A DNA stretch of 64,000 nt from Steroidobacteraceae bacterium (GTDB lineage Bacteria > Pseudomonadota > Gammaproteobacteria > Steroidobacterales > Steroidobacteraceae). A model generated the notes under the pieces. It was given only the letters and a program-made list of their open reading frames with translations, was not told where the DNA came from and searched no databases. Both the position numbers and the translations under genes were made by a program. Below, in pieces: positions 5,361-13,399 of the stretch (the first letter of the stretch is position 1; each line of letters begins with the position of its first letter). Location of the stretch: contig JANWKR010000010.1 in the NCBI GenBank assembly GCA_025451275.1, positions 1 through 64,000 of the forward strand, given 5' to 3'.

Positions 5361-8111
5361 CTAGTGTGCCTCGTCCCAGTTGGCGCCGCTGCCGATGTCC
5401 ACCCGCAGCGGCACGCTGAGCTCGGCGGCGTTCACCATGTGCTCGCGTACCGCCGCGCTCGCCTCGGCGAGCGCGGCCCCGCGCACCTCGAAAACCAGCT
5501 CATCATGCACCTGCATGACGAGGCGCGCCGGGGAGCCGGGGCGGGCGCACCAGGCATCGAGGCTGATCATGGCACGCTTGATGATGTCGGCGGCGGTGCC
5601 CTGCATGGGCGCGTTGATGGCGCTGCGCTCGGCGTACTGACGCAGCTGGGCGTTGCCGGAGCGGATGTCCGGCAGGTACAGGCGCCGCCCGGACACCGTC
5701 TCGACGTAGCCGCGCTCGCGGGCGCTGGCGCGCGTCTCGTCCATGAAGCGCTTCACGCCCGGGTAGCGCTGGAAGTAGCGCTCGACGTACTGCTGCGCGG
5801 CGCCGCGTTCGATGCCGAGGTTGCGCGCCAGGCCGAACGGCGACATGCCGTAGATGAGCCCGAAGTTGATCACCTTGGCGGTGCGGCGCTGGTCCGCGGT
5901 GACCGCGTCCAGCCCGACCCCGAACACCTCGGCCGCGGTGGCGCGGTGCACGTCGCGGTCCTCGGCGAAGGCGGCCCTGAGGCCCTCGTCCCCGGACAGG
6001 TGCGCCATGATGCGCAGCTCGATCTGCGAGTAGTCGGCCGCCAGCAGCACGCAGCCCTCGGGGGCGATGAACGCCTGGCGGATGCGGCGCCCCTCGGGGC
6101 GGCGGATCGGAATGTTCTGCAGGTTGGGATCGACCGATGACAGCCGCCCGGTGGCCGCGACCGCCTGGGAATAGTTGGTGTGGATGCGCCCGGTGCGCTC
6201 GTTCACCTGCTCGGGCAGCTTGTCGGTGTAGGTGGACTTGAGCTTGGCGAGCGCGCGGTACTCGAGCACGATGCGCGGCAGCGGGTAGCTCTCGGCCAGC
6301 TCCTCGAGCACGTCCTCGGCGGTCGAGGGCTGCCCGGTCGGGGTCTTGCGCCGCACCGGCAGCTGCAGCCGCTCGAACAGGATCTGCTGCAGCTGCTTGG
6401 GCGACTCGATGTTGAATTCGTGGCCGGCCTCGCGGTGCGCCTGCAGTACCAGCTCCTGCAGCTGGCGCGCGAACTCGCGGCTCTGCGCGCGCAGCCGCTC
6501 GCGGTCGATGAGCACGCCGTAGTGCTCCATGGCGAGCAGCACCGGCGCGAGCGGCTGCTCGATCTCCCGGTACAGCTGCGCCAGCGCCGGCACCGACTCG
6601 AGCTGCGGCCACAGCGCCCGGTGCAGCCGCAGCGTCACGTCGGCGTCCTCGGCCGAATACTCGCTCGCCTTGTCGATGGGCACCTGGTCGAAGCAGATCT
6701 GGCGCGCGCCCTTGCCCGTGACCTCCTCGTAGCTGATGGTGCGCACGCCCAGGTAGCGCTGCGCGTCGGCGTCCATGTCGTGGTTGGTGGCGACGCTGTT
6801 CCACACGTACGACTCGAGCATGGTATCGAAGCGCATGCCGGCAAGCGCGATGCCGGCGTTGGCGAGCACGTGCGCGTCGTACTTGAGGTTGTGGCCGACC
6901 TTGCCGCGTGCGGCATCCTCGAGCAGCGGCTTGAGCGCCGCGAGCACCCGCGCGCGCTCGAGCTGATCGGGCGCACCCGGGTAGACGTGGCGCAGCGGCA
7001 CGTAGGCGGCCGTGCCCGGCTCGATGCAGAAGGACAGGCCGACGATCTCGGCGCGCATGTAGTCGAGGCTCGTGGTCTCGGTGTCGAAGGCGAACAGCTC
7101 GGCGCGGCCGAGTGCCGCCAGCCAGCGCTCGAAGTCCTCCCAGCGGGTGATGGTCTCGTAGTGGCGCGGCGTGTCGGCGAGTGCCGCTGCTGCCGGGGTC
7201 GCAGGCGCCGCGGGCGGCGGCGCCTCGCTCGCGGCCGCCGGCGCGCTGGCCGTCTCGCCGCCCTCCAGCTGCCGCAGCAGCCCGCGCAGCTCGTAGCGCG
7301 TGTACAGCTCGCGCAGCTTCATGACGTCCGGCGCGCGCGGCTCGAGCTCCTCGAGCGACAGCGGCAGCTCGAGGTCGGTCTTGATGGTCGCCAGGCGCCG
7401 CGACAGCTCGAGCGTGTCGAGCCCGGCGCGCAGGTTCTCGCCCACCTTGCCCGGCACCTCGGCGACGCGGCCGATCAGCTCGTCGAGCCCGCCGAACTGC
7501 TGCAGCAGCTTGGCGCCGGTCTTGGGGCCGACCTTGTCGATGCCGGGGATGTTGTCCGAGCTGTCGCCGATGAGGGCGAGGTAGTCGATGATCTGCTCCG
7601 GAAAGACGTCGAACTTGGCCTTCACGCCCTCGCGGTCGAGCAGCGAGTTGTTCATGGTGTTGATGAGCGTGATCGAGCCGTCCACCAGCTGCGCCATGTC
7701 CTTGTCGCCGGTGGAGATGAGCACCGTCTGCCCGGCGCGCGCCGCGCGACAGGCGAGCGTGCCGATGACGTCGTCCGCCTCGACGCCGGCGATGCGCAGC
7801 AGCGGCAGGCCCTGCGCCTCGATGATCTCCAGCAGCGGGGCGATCTGCGCGCGCAGGTCGTCGGGCATGGCCGGGCGGTGCGCCTTGTACGCGGCGAACA
7901 GGTCGTCGCGGAAGGTGCGGCCCGGGGCGTCGAATACCACCGCGATGCGGCGCGGCTGATAGTCCTTCATGAACTTCAGCAGCATGTTCAGCACCCCGAG
8001 CACCGCCCCGGTCGGCTCGCCGCGCGAGTTCGACAACGGCGGCAGGGCGTGAAACGCCCGGTAGACATAAGAAGAACCGTCGACGAGAACCAGGTCCGGA
8101 GAGCGCGCCAT
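5361..8111 (-). CDS. polA: DNA polymerase I
   Basis: 916 residues from ATG 8111 (MARSPDLVLVDGSSYVYRAF), which matches the usual PolA N-terminus. In-frame upstream codons would only add an unrelated 18-residue lead. The order is an N-terminal 5'-3' nuclease (about 1-290, with GDKDMAQL and the GDSSDNIPG helix-hairpin region), an Ala/Pro-rich linker near 300-330, a 3'-5' exonuclease with an intact DTET active site (FAFDTETTSLDYM), and a family A polymerase with motifs ADYSQIELR, RRTAKVINFGLIYG and QVHDELVFEV. It repairs DNA and removes Okazaki primers. It is a single gene, divergent from the DUF1800 gene. Confidence 0.98.
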   Translation of the reverse strand: MARSPDLVLVDGSSYVYRAFHALPPLSNSRGEPTGAVLGVLNMLLKFMKDYQPRRIAVVFDAPGRTFRDDLFAAYKAHRPAMPDDLRAQIAPLLEIIEAQGLPLLRIAGVEADDVIGTLACRAARAGQTVLISTGDKDMAQLVDGSITLINTMNNSLLDREGVKAKFDVFPEQIIDYLALIGDSSDNIPGIDKVGPKTGAKLLQQFGGLDELIGRVAEVPGKVGENLRAGLDTLELSRRLATIKTDLELPLSLEELEPRAPDVMKLRELYTRYELRGLLRQLEGGETASAPAAASEAPPPAAPATPAAAALADTPRHYETITRWEDFERWLAALGRAELFAFDTETTSLDYMRAEIVGLSFCIEPGTAAYVPLRHVYPGAPDQLERARVLAALKPLLEDAARGKVGHNLKYDAHVLANAGIALAGMRFDTMLESYVWNSVATNHDMDADAQRYLGVRTISYEEVTGKGARQICFDQVPIDKASEYSAEDADVTLRLHRALWPQLESVPALAQLYREIEQPLAPVLLAMEHYGVLIDRERLRAQSREFARQLQELVLQAHREAGHEFNIESPKQLQQILFERLQLPVRRKTPTGQPSTAEDVLEELAESYPLPRIVLEYRALAKLKSTYTDKLPEQVNERTGRIHTNYSQAVAATGRLSSVDPNLQNIPIRRPEGRRIRQAFIAPEGCVLLAADYSQIELRIMAHLSGDEGLRAAFAEDRDVHRATAAEVFGVGLDAVTADQRRTAKVINFGLIYGMSPFGLARNLGIERGAAQQYVERYFQRYPGVKRFMDETRASARERGYVETVSGRRLYLPDIRSGNAQLRQYAERSAINAPMQGTAADIIKRAMISLDAWCARPGSPARLVMQVHDELVFEVRGAALAEASAAVREHMVNAAELSVPLRVDIGSGANWDEAH

Positions 8112-8222
8112 GGAGGGTGAAAACCTTAAGGGGATCGCGAGTATAAGCGAGCCGCGCCGCCGCACCGGTCAACCCGGCCGCAGCGCCCGCGCTATAGGGT
8201 CAGGTGCCCGCCGGGAGCCGCC

Positions 8223-9620
8223 ATGTCCGAGCCGTTCACATCCGCGATCGCCGCCAACCGCTTCGGGCTCGGTGCCCGGCCGGGCGAGCTGGCCGCGATC
8301 GGTGGCGGTGGCCGCGACTGGCTGCGCGCGCAGCTCGCGGGCCCGCCGCCGCAGCTCGCCGCGGCGGGGCTGCGCTCCTGCACCGACATCCTGGCCGCGG
8401 CGCTCGAGCTGCGCCGTGAATTGCAGGCGGCGCGCAAGGCGGACGCGCAGGGCGTGGCCGCCGACCCGCTGCAGAAGCTGCCGCAGTTCCTGCGTCCCAT
8501 CTATGCAAGCGAGGTGACCGCGCGCCTGCAGCAGGCGGTCACGAGCGAGCGCCCGTTCCTCGAGCGCCTGACGCAGTTCTGGGCCAACCACTTCGCGGTC
8601 TCGATCGACAAGCAGTTCCTCGCCGGGCTCGCCGGCAGCTTCGAGCGCGAGGCGATCCGCCCGCACGTGCTCGGCAACTTCGCCGATCTGCTGCTCGCCG
8701 CCGAGACGCATCCGGCCATGCTCCTGTACCTCGACAACTACCTGTCGGTGGGCCCACACGCGCCGGCGGCGCTGCGCGCCGCACGCCGCGACGCACAGCG
8801 CAGGATCGGCATCAACGAGAACCTGGCGCGCGAGATCCTCGAGCTGCACACCCTCGGCGTCGGCGGCGGCTACACGCAGGCCGACGTCACCACCTTCGCC
8901 GCGGTGCTGAGCGGCTGGTCGATCGGCGGCGAGGGCGGCCGCTTTCGCGGCGGCGTGCCCGGACAGTTCCTGTTCCGGCCCGAGCTGCACGAGCCCGGCA
9001 CCAAGGTGGTGCTCGGCACGCGCTACCGCGACGACGGCTTCGGGCAGGGCGTGGCGGTGCTGCGCGACCTGGCGCGCGCGCGCGCCACCGCCCAGTTCGT
9101 CGCCACCAAGCTGGCGCGCCACTTCATCGCCGACGAGCCGCCGGCGGCGGCGGTCGCGCGCCTCGCCGACGCGTTTCACTCGAGCGGCGGGGACCTGCCG
9201 CGCGTCTACCACGCGCTGCTCGATGCGCGTGAGGCCTGGGACAGCGGCCTCGCCAAGTACAAGAGCCCCTGCGACTACGTGCTGTCGGCCTACCGCGGGC
9301 TCGGCCTGCCGGCCGATGCCGCGCACGCGCCGCTCGCCCCATTCGAGCTCCTCGGCCAGCGCACCTGGTCGCCGGGCTCGCCGGCGGGCTGGCCGGACCG
9401 CAGTGCCGACTGGGACGGCGCCGCCGCGCTCATGAAGCGCATCCAGTGGGCCCAGGCGCTCGGCGAGCGCCTCGGCGGCCGCTGCGACGCAGTCGCACTC
9501 GCCCCCGAGCTGCTCGGCGCCAACCTCGGCGCGGCGACCCGCGGCGCGCTCGCCCACGCGGCCAGCGCCGCCCAGGCGGTGACGCTGCTGCTGGCCGCGC
9601 CCGAATTCATGCGGCGCTGA
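8223..9620 (+). CDS. DUF1800 family protein
   Basis: 465 residues. The start (MSEPFTSAIAANRFGLGARPGEL), the block FWANHFAVSIDK, the LLYLDNYLSVG segment, and NENLAREILELHTLGVGGGYTQADV are diagnostic of DUF1800. No convincing signal peptide is visible, though family members are often exported. It is followed 19 bases later by a DUF1501 gene. The two families almost always occur as a pair whose biochemical role is unsettled; DUF1501 resembles alkaline-phosphatase/sulfatase folds. They are probably co-transcribed. Confidence 0.9.
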   Translation: MSEPFTSAIAANRFGLGARPGELAAIGGGGRDWLRAQLAGPPPQLAAAGLRSCTDILAAALELRRELQAARKADAQGVAADPLQKLPQFLRPIYASEVTARLQQAVTSERPFLERLTQFWANHFAVSIDKQFLAGLAGSFEREAIRPHVLGNFADLLLAAETHPAMLLYLDNYLSVGPHAPAALRAARRDAQRRIGINENLAREILELHTLGVGGGYTQADVTTFAAVLSGWSIGGEGGRFRGGVPGQFLFRPELHEPGTKVVLGTRYRDDGFGQGVAVLRDLARARATAQFVATKLARHFIADEPPAAAVARLADAFHSSGGDLPRVYHALLDAREAWDSGLAKYKSPCDYVLSAYRGLGLPADAAHAPLAPFELLGQRTWSPGSPAGWPDRSADWDGAAALMKRIQWAQALGERLGGRCDAVALAPELLGANLGAATRGALAHAASAAQAVTLLLAAPEFMRR

Positions 9621-9639
9621 GGCCGCCAGGAGCATCGCG

Positions 9640-10887
9640 ATGAGTACGCGACGTCAGTTCCTCACGCACGCGGCAAGCGCCGCCGGCGGCCTGTTCTGCA
9701 CCACGCGCCTGGCGTTCGCCGGCGCAACGGCCGCCAGCGGCGGCCGCCGCCCGCGCCTGGTACTGATCGTGATGCGCGGCGCGCTCGATGGCCTGGCCGC
9801 CGTGCCGCCCTACGGCGACCGCGACTACGCCGCGCTGCGGGGCGAGGCGGCGCTGCACGCGCCCGGCGCGCCCGGCGGCGCGCTCGCCCTCGACGGCTTC
9901 TTCGGGCTGCACCCCGCGCTCGAGTTCCTCGGCCAGAGCTACCGCGCACGCGAGCTCCTGGTGCTGCACGCGCTCGCGAGCCCCTACCGCGAGCGCTCGC
10001 ACTTCGACGGCCAGGACGTGCTCGAGAACGGCACGCCGCGGCCGCACGCGCTGCAGAGCGGCTGGCTCAACCGCGCGCTGGCGCACCTGCCGGGCGCGCA
10101 TCCGCGGGAGGCCGGCGTGGCGCTCGGCCAGAACGTGCCGCTGGTGATGCGCGGGCCCGCGGCCGTGACCTCGTGGTCGCCCTCGAAGCTCGCCGCCCCG
10201 GACGAGGACACCCTGGCACGCCTCACGGACCTGTACGCCGGCGACGCGCTGCTCGCCCAGCGCCTGGCCGACGGCCTGGCGGCGGATGCCATCGCCGCCG
10301 AGGACGGCGCCGGCATGACGCCGCTGCCGCCGGCGGCGGGCGATGCGGCGCGGCCGCGTGCTGCCCACAGCGCCCGCTATGCCGAGACCGTGCGCGCCGC
10401 GGCCGGGTTCCTGCGCCAGGAGGACGGGCCGCAGGTGGCGGTGTTCGACACCAGCGGCTGGGACACGCACGCCAACGAGGGCGGCGCGCAGGGCCAGCTG
10501 GCCACGCGCCTCGCCGGGCTGGATGCGGCGCTGGCGAGCCTGCGACAGGAGCTCGGTGCGGCATGGGGCGACACCGCGGTGCTCGCCATCACCGAGTTCG
10601 GGCGCACCGCCGCCATCAACGGCACCCGCGGCACCGACCATGGCACGGCGACCGCGGCATTCCTTATCGGTGGGGCGGTCGCCGGCGGGCGGGTGCTGGC
10701 CGACTGGCCGGGCCTGGCGCCGCGCCAGCTGTACCAGGGCCGCGATCTCGCCCCGACGCTCGACCTGCGCGCGGTGCTCAAGGGCGTGCTCGCCGGGCAT
10801 CTCGGCGTGAGCACGCGGGCGCTCGATGAGGAGGTCTTCCCGGACAGCGCGCGCCTCCGGCCGCTCGCGGGGCTGATGCGCGCCTGA
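9640..10887 (+). CDS. DUF1501 family protein with Tat signal
   Basis: 415 residues. The N-terminus MSTRRQFLTHAASAAGGLFC is a twin-arginine signal (RRQFL), so the folded protein is exported by Tat. The body has VLIVMRGALDGLAAVPPYGD, FGLHPALEFL, RSHFDGQDVLENG, DTSGWDTHANEGG and EFGRTAAINGTRGTDHGTA. These are the conserved DUF1501 blocks and resemble the metal-binding motifs of the alkaline phosphatase superfamily. It is paired with DUF1800 upstream, and the Shine-Dalgarno CAGGAG lies 9 bases before ATG. It is convergent with lptM 5 bases away. Confidence 0.9.
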   Translation: MSTRRQFLTHAASAAGGLFCTTRLAFAGATAASGGRRPRLVLIVMRGALDGLAAVPPYGDRDYAALRGEAALHAPGAPGGALALDGFFGLHPALEFLGQSYRARELLVLHALASPYRERSHFDGQDVLENGTPRPHALQSGWLNRALAHLPGAHPREAGVALGQNVPLVMRGPAAVTSWSPSKLAAPDEDTLARLTDLYAGDALLAQRLADGLAADAIAAEDGAGMTPLPPAAGDAARPRAAHSARYAETVRAAAGFLRQEDGPQVAVFDTSGWDTHANEGGAQGQLATRLAGLDAALASLRQELGAAWGDTAVLAITEFGRTAAINGTRGTDHGTATAAFLIGGAVAGGRVLADWPGLAPRQLYQGRDLAPTLDLRAVLKGVLAGHLGVSTRALDEEVFPDSARLRPLAGLMRA

Positions 10888-10892
10888 GTGCC

Positions 10893-11114
10893 TCAGTGCG
10901 GCGACTTGGAGTCGCCGTCGTCCTTGTCGGTCTTCTTCGGCGGCGTGGCGGAGGTGTCCTGCGGCGCCGGCGCGCTCTGCGCCGGCGCGGTAGCGGCCGG
11001 GACCGGCGGGGTCACCACCGCGCCGCCCTTGTCGGGCAGGTACAACGGTCCCTTCTGGCCGCAGCCGCCGAGCAGCGCGAGCGCGAGCAGCGTCAGGCAG
11101 CGCGCCGCTCTCAT
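10893..11114 (-). CDS. lptM: LptM (YifL) lipoprotein of the LPS translocon
   Basis: 73 residues. The lipoprotein signal MRAARCLTLLALALLGGC (lipobox LGGC, Cys18) is followed at once by GQKGPLYLPDK, the conserved LptM motif. LptM helps LptD mature in the outer membrane by mimicking LPS. The rest is a Pro/Ala-rich and then Lys/Asp-rich tail typical of the family. In many proteobacteria lptM lies next to lysA/dapF; here it is the second gene after a small membrane protein, with an ATGA overlap. Confidence 0.85.
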   Translation of the reverse strand: MRAARCLTLLALALLGGCGQKGPLYLPDKGGAVVTPPVPAATAPAQSAPAPQDTSATPPKKTDKDDGDSKSPH

Positions 11115-11530
11115 ACGTACATCGGCCGCTTGTCGCGCAGCGCCAGCCAGCCGCGGATGACGCGGTAGGCGATCCAGATGCCGAGCGCCCACAGCCCGAA
11201 CACCGCCATCGGCCAGCCGATGATGACGAGGAAGAACGGCGCCGACACCAGCACGATGACGCACGCCCACAGCAGTGCGTACCAGAAGGTGCGGATCTGC
11301 CAGCGGAAGTGCGACTCCAGGTAGGTGCCGCGCGTGGCCGAGCGGCGCACGTAGTTCATGATCACGGCGACGATCGACGGCAGGCCGCCGATGAAGCTGC
11401 CGACGATGGTGTGGGCGCTGCTCAGACCGATGACAACCGCGAGCGCGTGCAGCGCGTAGATGACGTGGGTATAGGTGACCAGCGACTCATCGACGCGGGC
11501 CTCGGCGCTGATGGGATTGGGAGTGGACAT
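11111..11530 (-). CDS. DUF4870-like small membrane protein
   Basis: 139 residues with about three to four hydrophobic segments: VIYALHALAVVIGLSS, FIGGLPSIVAVIMNYV, WYALLWACVIVLVSAPFFLV, and IGWPMAVFGLWALGIWI. A polar part follows the second segment (RGTYLESHFRWQIRTFW). The HFRWQIRTFWY-like block and overall length fit the DUF4870/YidH-like inner-membrane family with no assigned role. Its stop overlaps the lptM start (ATGA), and it begins 14 bases after the thioesterase gene, so three genes probably share one transcript. Confidence 0.65.
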   Translation of the reverse strand: MSTPNPISAEARVDESLVTYTHVIYALHALAVVIGLSSAHTIVGSFIGGLPSIVAVIMNYVRRSATRGTYLESHFRWQIRTFWYALLWACVIVLVSAPFFLVIIGWPMAVFGLWALGIWIAYRVIRGWLALRDKRPMYV

Positions 11531-11544
11531 GGGGGCCTCTCAGG

Positions 11545-11979
11545 TCAGCTCTTGGGGCGCTGCTCGATGATCGCCATGGTCAGGCGCGACACACACACCA
11601 GCCGCTCGCGCTCGTCGCGGATCTCGATGTGCCACACGTGGCTGCGGGCGCCGAGGTGGAACGGGCGCGCGGTCGCGGTGACCGTGCCCGAGGAAACACC
11701 GCGCAGGTGGTTGGCGTTGATCTCCTGGCCGACGCACAGGTTCTGCTTCAGGTCGATGCACAGCATCGAGGCGACGCTGCCGAGGGTCTCGGCGAGGGTC
11801 ACCGAGGCGCCGCCGTGCAGCAGACCGTAGGGCTGGTGGGTGCGCTCGTTCACCGGCATGGTGGCGCGCAGGAAGTCATCGCCGACCTCCGTGTAGCGGA
11901 TCCCGAGGAAGCCGGCCATGCCCTGGTTGGCCCTGGCGTTGAGTTGTTCGACGGTCGGGGCGGAGCGCCAGATGCTCAT
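11545..11979 (-). CDS. Hotdog-fold acyl-CoA thioesterase (YdiI/PaaI-like)
   Basis: 144 residues from ATG 11979. The sequence follows E. coli YdiI (MenI) closely: FLGIRYTEVGDDFLRATMPV, QPYGLLHGGASVTLAETLGS, EINANHLRG, PFHLGARSHVWHIEI. The HGG substrate loop is at 55-57 and the likely catalytic Glu is E64. Such enzymes hydrolyse acyl- or aryl-CoA esters in the cytosol. YdiI acts on 1,4-dihydroxy-2-naphthoyl-CoA in menaquinone synthesis, but no menaquinone gene is nearby, so the true substrate is open. It is divergent from the FAH gene. Confidence 0.85.
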   Translation of the reverse strand: MSIWRSAPTVEQLNARANQGMAGFLGIRYTEVGDDFLRATMPVNERTHQPYGLLHGGASVTLAETLGSVASMLCIDLKQNLCVGQEINANHLRGVSSGTVTATARPFHLGARSHVWHIEIRDERERLVCVSRLTMAIIEQRPKS

Positions 11980-12041
11980 CGCACCTAGTCTAGCGGTTTG
12001 CACGGTGGCAATCTGCCCCGGTGCCCGCTACGGAGACGACG

Positions 12042-12743
12042 ATGACCGAGTTTGCTTTCCCGCCGCCGCCGCCGCCGAGCGTTGCCGTGGCAGGCACGAC
12101 GCAGCGCTTCCCCGTGCACCGCATCTACTGCATCGGCCTCAACTACGCCGACCACGTGCGCGAGATGGGTAACGACCCGCAGGCCGCGCCACCGGTGTTC
12201 TTCATGAAGCCGGCCGATGCGGTGGTGGCCAACGGCGCGGCCATCGCCTACCCCTCCGTGACCGGCAACTTCCACCACGAGATCGAGCTGGTGGTGGCAC
12301 TGGCGCGCGGCGGGCGCGACCTCGCACCCGCACGCGCACTCGAATGCGTGTTCGGCTACGCCGCCGGCAACGACCTGACGCGCCGCGACCTGCAGGCCGC
12401 GGCCAAGCAGCGCGGCCAGCCCTGGGACACCGCCAAGGGCTTCGACCAGTCGGCGCCGGTCGGCGCCATACGCCCGGCGGCGCTCGGGCACGTCACGCGC
12501 GGGCGCATCTGGATGAGCGTCAACGGCACGCTGCGCCAGGAGTCGGACATCGCGCACATGATCTGGGACGTGCCGCACGTCATCGCCGAGCTGTCGAAGC
12601 TGTACGAGCTCAGGGCCGGCGATCTCATCTTCACCGGCACGCCCTCCGGCGTCGGTCCGCTCCAGCCCGGCGACCGGCTCGAGGGCGGCATCGAGGGGCT
12701 GGAGGTGCTGCGCAACAGTATCGCGCCGGGAGCCGGGGCATGA
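12042..12743 (+). CDS. FAH-family hydrolase, probable fumarylpyruvate hydrolase
   Basis: 233 residues from ATG 12042. The C-terminal FAH fold has metal ligands E80 and E82 (FHHEIELVV) and D111 (GNDLTRRDLQ), plus KGFDQSAPVG and the GDLIFTGTPSGVGPL end. FAH enzymes cleave C-C bonds of acylpyruvates. The size is that of fumarylpyruvate hydrolases (NagK type), not the larger tyrosine-pathway fumarylacetoacetases. The next gene, a zeta-class isomerase, overlaps it by four bases, as in gentisate-pathway pairs (isomerase plus hydrolase). The ring-cleaving dioxygenase is not in the window, so the pathway is inferred. Confidence 0.8.
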   Translation: MTEFAFPPPPPPSVAVAGTTQRFPVHRIYCIGLNYADHVREMGNDPQAAPPVFFMKPADAVVANGAAIAYPSVTGNFHHEIELVVALARGGRDLAPARALECVFGYAAGNDLTRRDLQAAAKQRGQPWDTAKGFDQSAPVGAIRPAALGHVTRGRIWMSVNGTLRQESDIAHMIWDVPHVIAELSKLYELRAGDLIFTGTPSGVGPLQPGDRLEGGIEGLEVLRNSIAPGAGA

Positions 12744-13384
12744 AGCTGTACGGCTACTTCCGCAGCTCCGCCGCCTACCGCGCGCGCATCGCGCTCAACT
12801 ACAAGGGGCTGACGTGGGAGCCGCAGCTGGTCGACCTGCGCCCGCCGGCCAGCATGCAGCACTCGCCGCAGTTCCGCGCCGTCAACCCGCAGGGACTGGT
12901 GCCGGTACTGGTCGACGGCGACACCATCCTGACGCAGTCGCTCGCCATCATCGAGTACCTGGATGAGACCCACCCCGAGCCGCCGCTGCTGCCGCGCGCA
13001 CCGCTGCCGCGCGCGCAGGTGCGCGCGCTGGCGCTCGCCATAGCCTGCGACATCCACCCGCTCAACAACTCGCGCGTGCTCAGCTACCTGCGCGATCCGC
13101 TCGGGCACGACGAGGCGACCGTGAACGCCTGGTACGCGGAATGGATCCGGCGCGGCTTCGAGGCCCTCGAGGGCGAGGCGCGGCGCCTCGGCGACGGCCG
13201 CCACATGTTCGGCGAGCAGGTGACGCTCGCCGACGTGTGCCTGGTGCCGCAGATGGCCAACGCGCACCGTTTCCACTGCGACGTGACGCCCTACCCGACG
13301 CTCAACGCGGTCAGCGCGCACCTCGAGAGCCTGCCGGCGTTCGCGCGCGCCGCGCCGGACGTGCAGCCGGACGCACCCCACTAG
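12740..13384 (+). CDS. maiA: Glutathione-dependent maleylacetoacetate/maleylpyruvate isomerase (zeta-class GST)
   Basis: 214 residues, normal for the class. The N-terminal thioredoxin domain begins MKLYGYFRSSAAYRARIALN, with the catalytic SSxxxxxRIAL motif of zeta GSTs. It continues with NPQGLVPVLVDG and TQSLAIIEYLDE (glutathione binding). The C-terminal helical domain has DIHPLNNSRVLSYL and GEQVTLADVCLVPQMANAHRF. The enzyme performs cis-trans isomerisation before FAH-type hydrolysis. The start overlaps the FAH stop (ATGA). Whether the substrate is maleylacetoacetate or maleylpyruvate cannot be told from sequence alone. Confidence 0.88.
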   Translation: MKLYGYFRSSAAYRARIALNYKGLTWEPQLVDLRPPASMQHSPQFRAVNPQGLVPVLVDGDTILTQSLAIIEYLDETHPEPPLLPRAPLPRAQVRALALAIACDIHPLNNSRVLSYLRDPLGHDEATVNAWYAEWIRRGFEALEGEARRLGDGRHMFGEQVTLADVCLVPQMANAHRFHCDVTPYPTLNAVSAHLESLPAFARAAPDVQPDAPH

Positions 13385-13399
13385 TTTTCCGGAGGCCCG

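Noticed and set aside
11984-12041. A riboswitch or leader before the FAH gene
   Set aside because: Only about 60 bases, no hairpin or conserved element visible.
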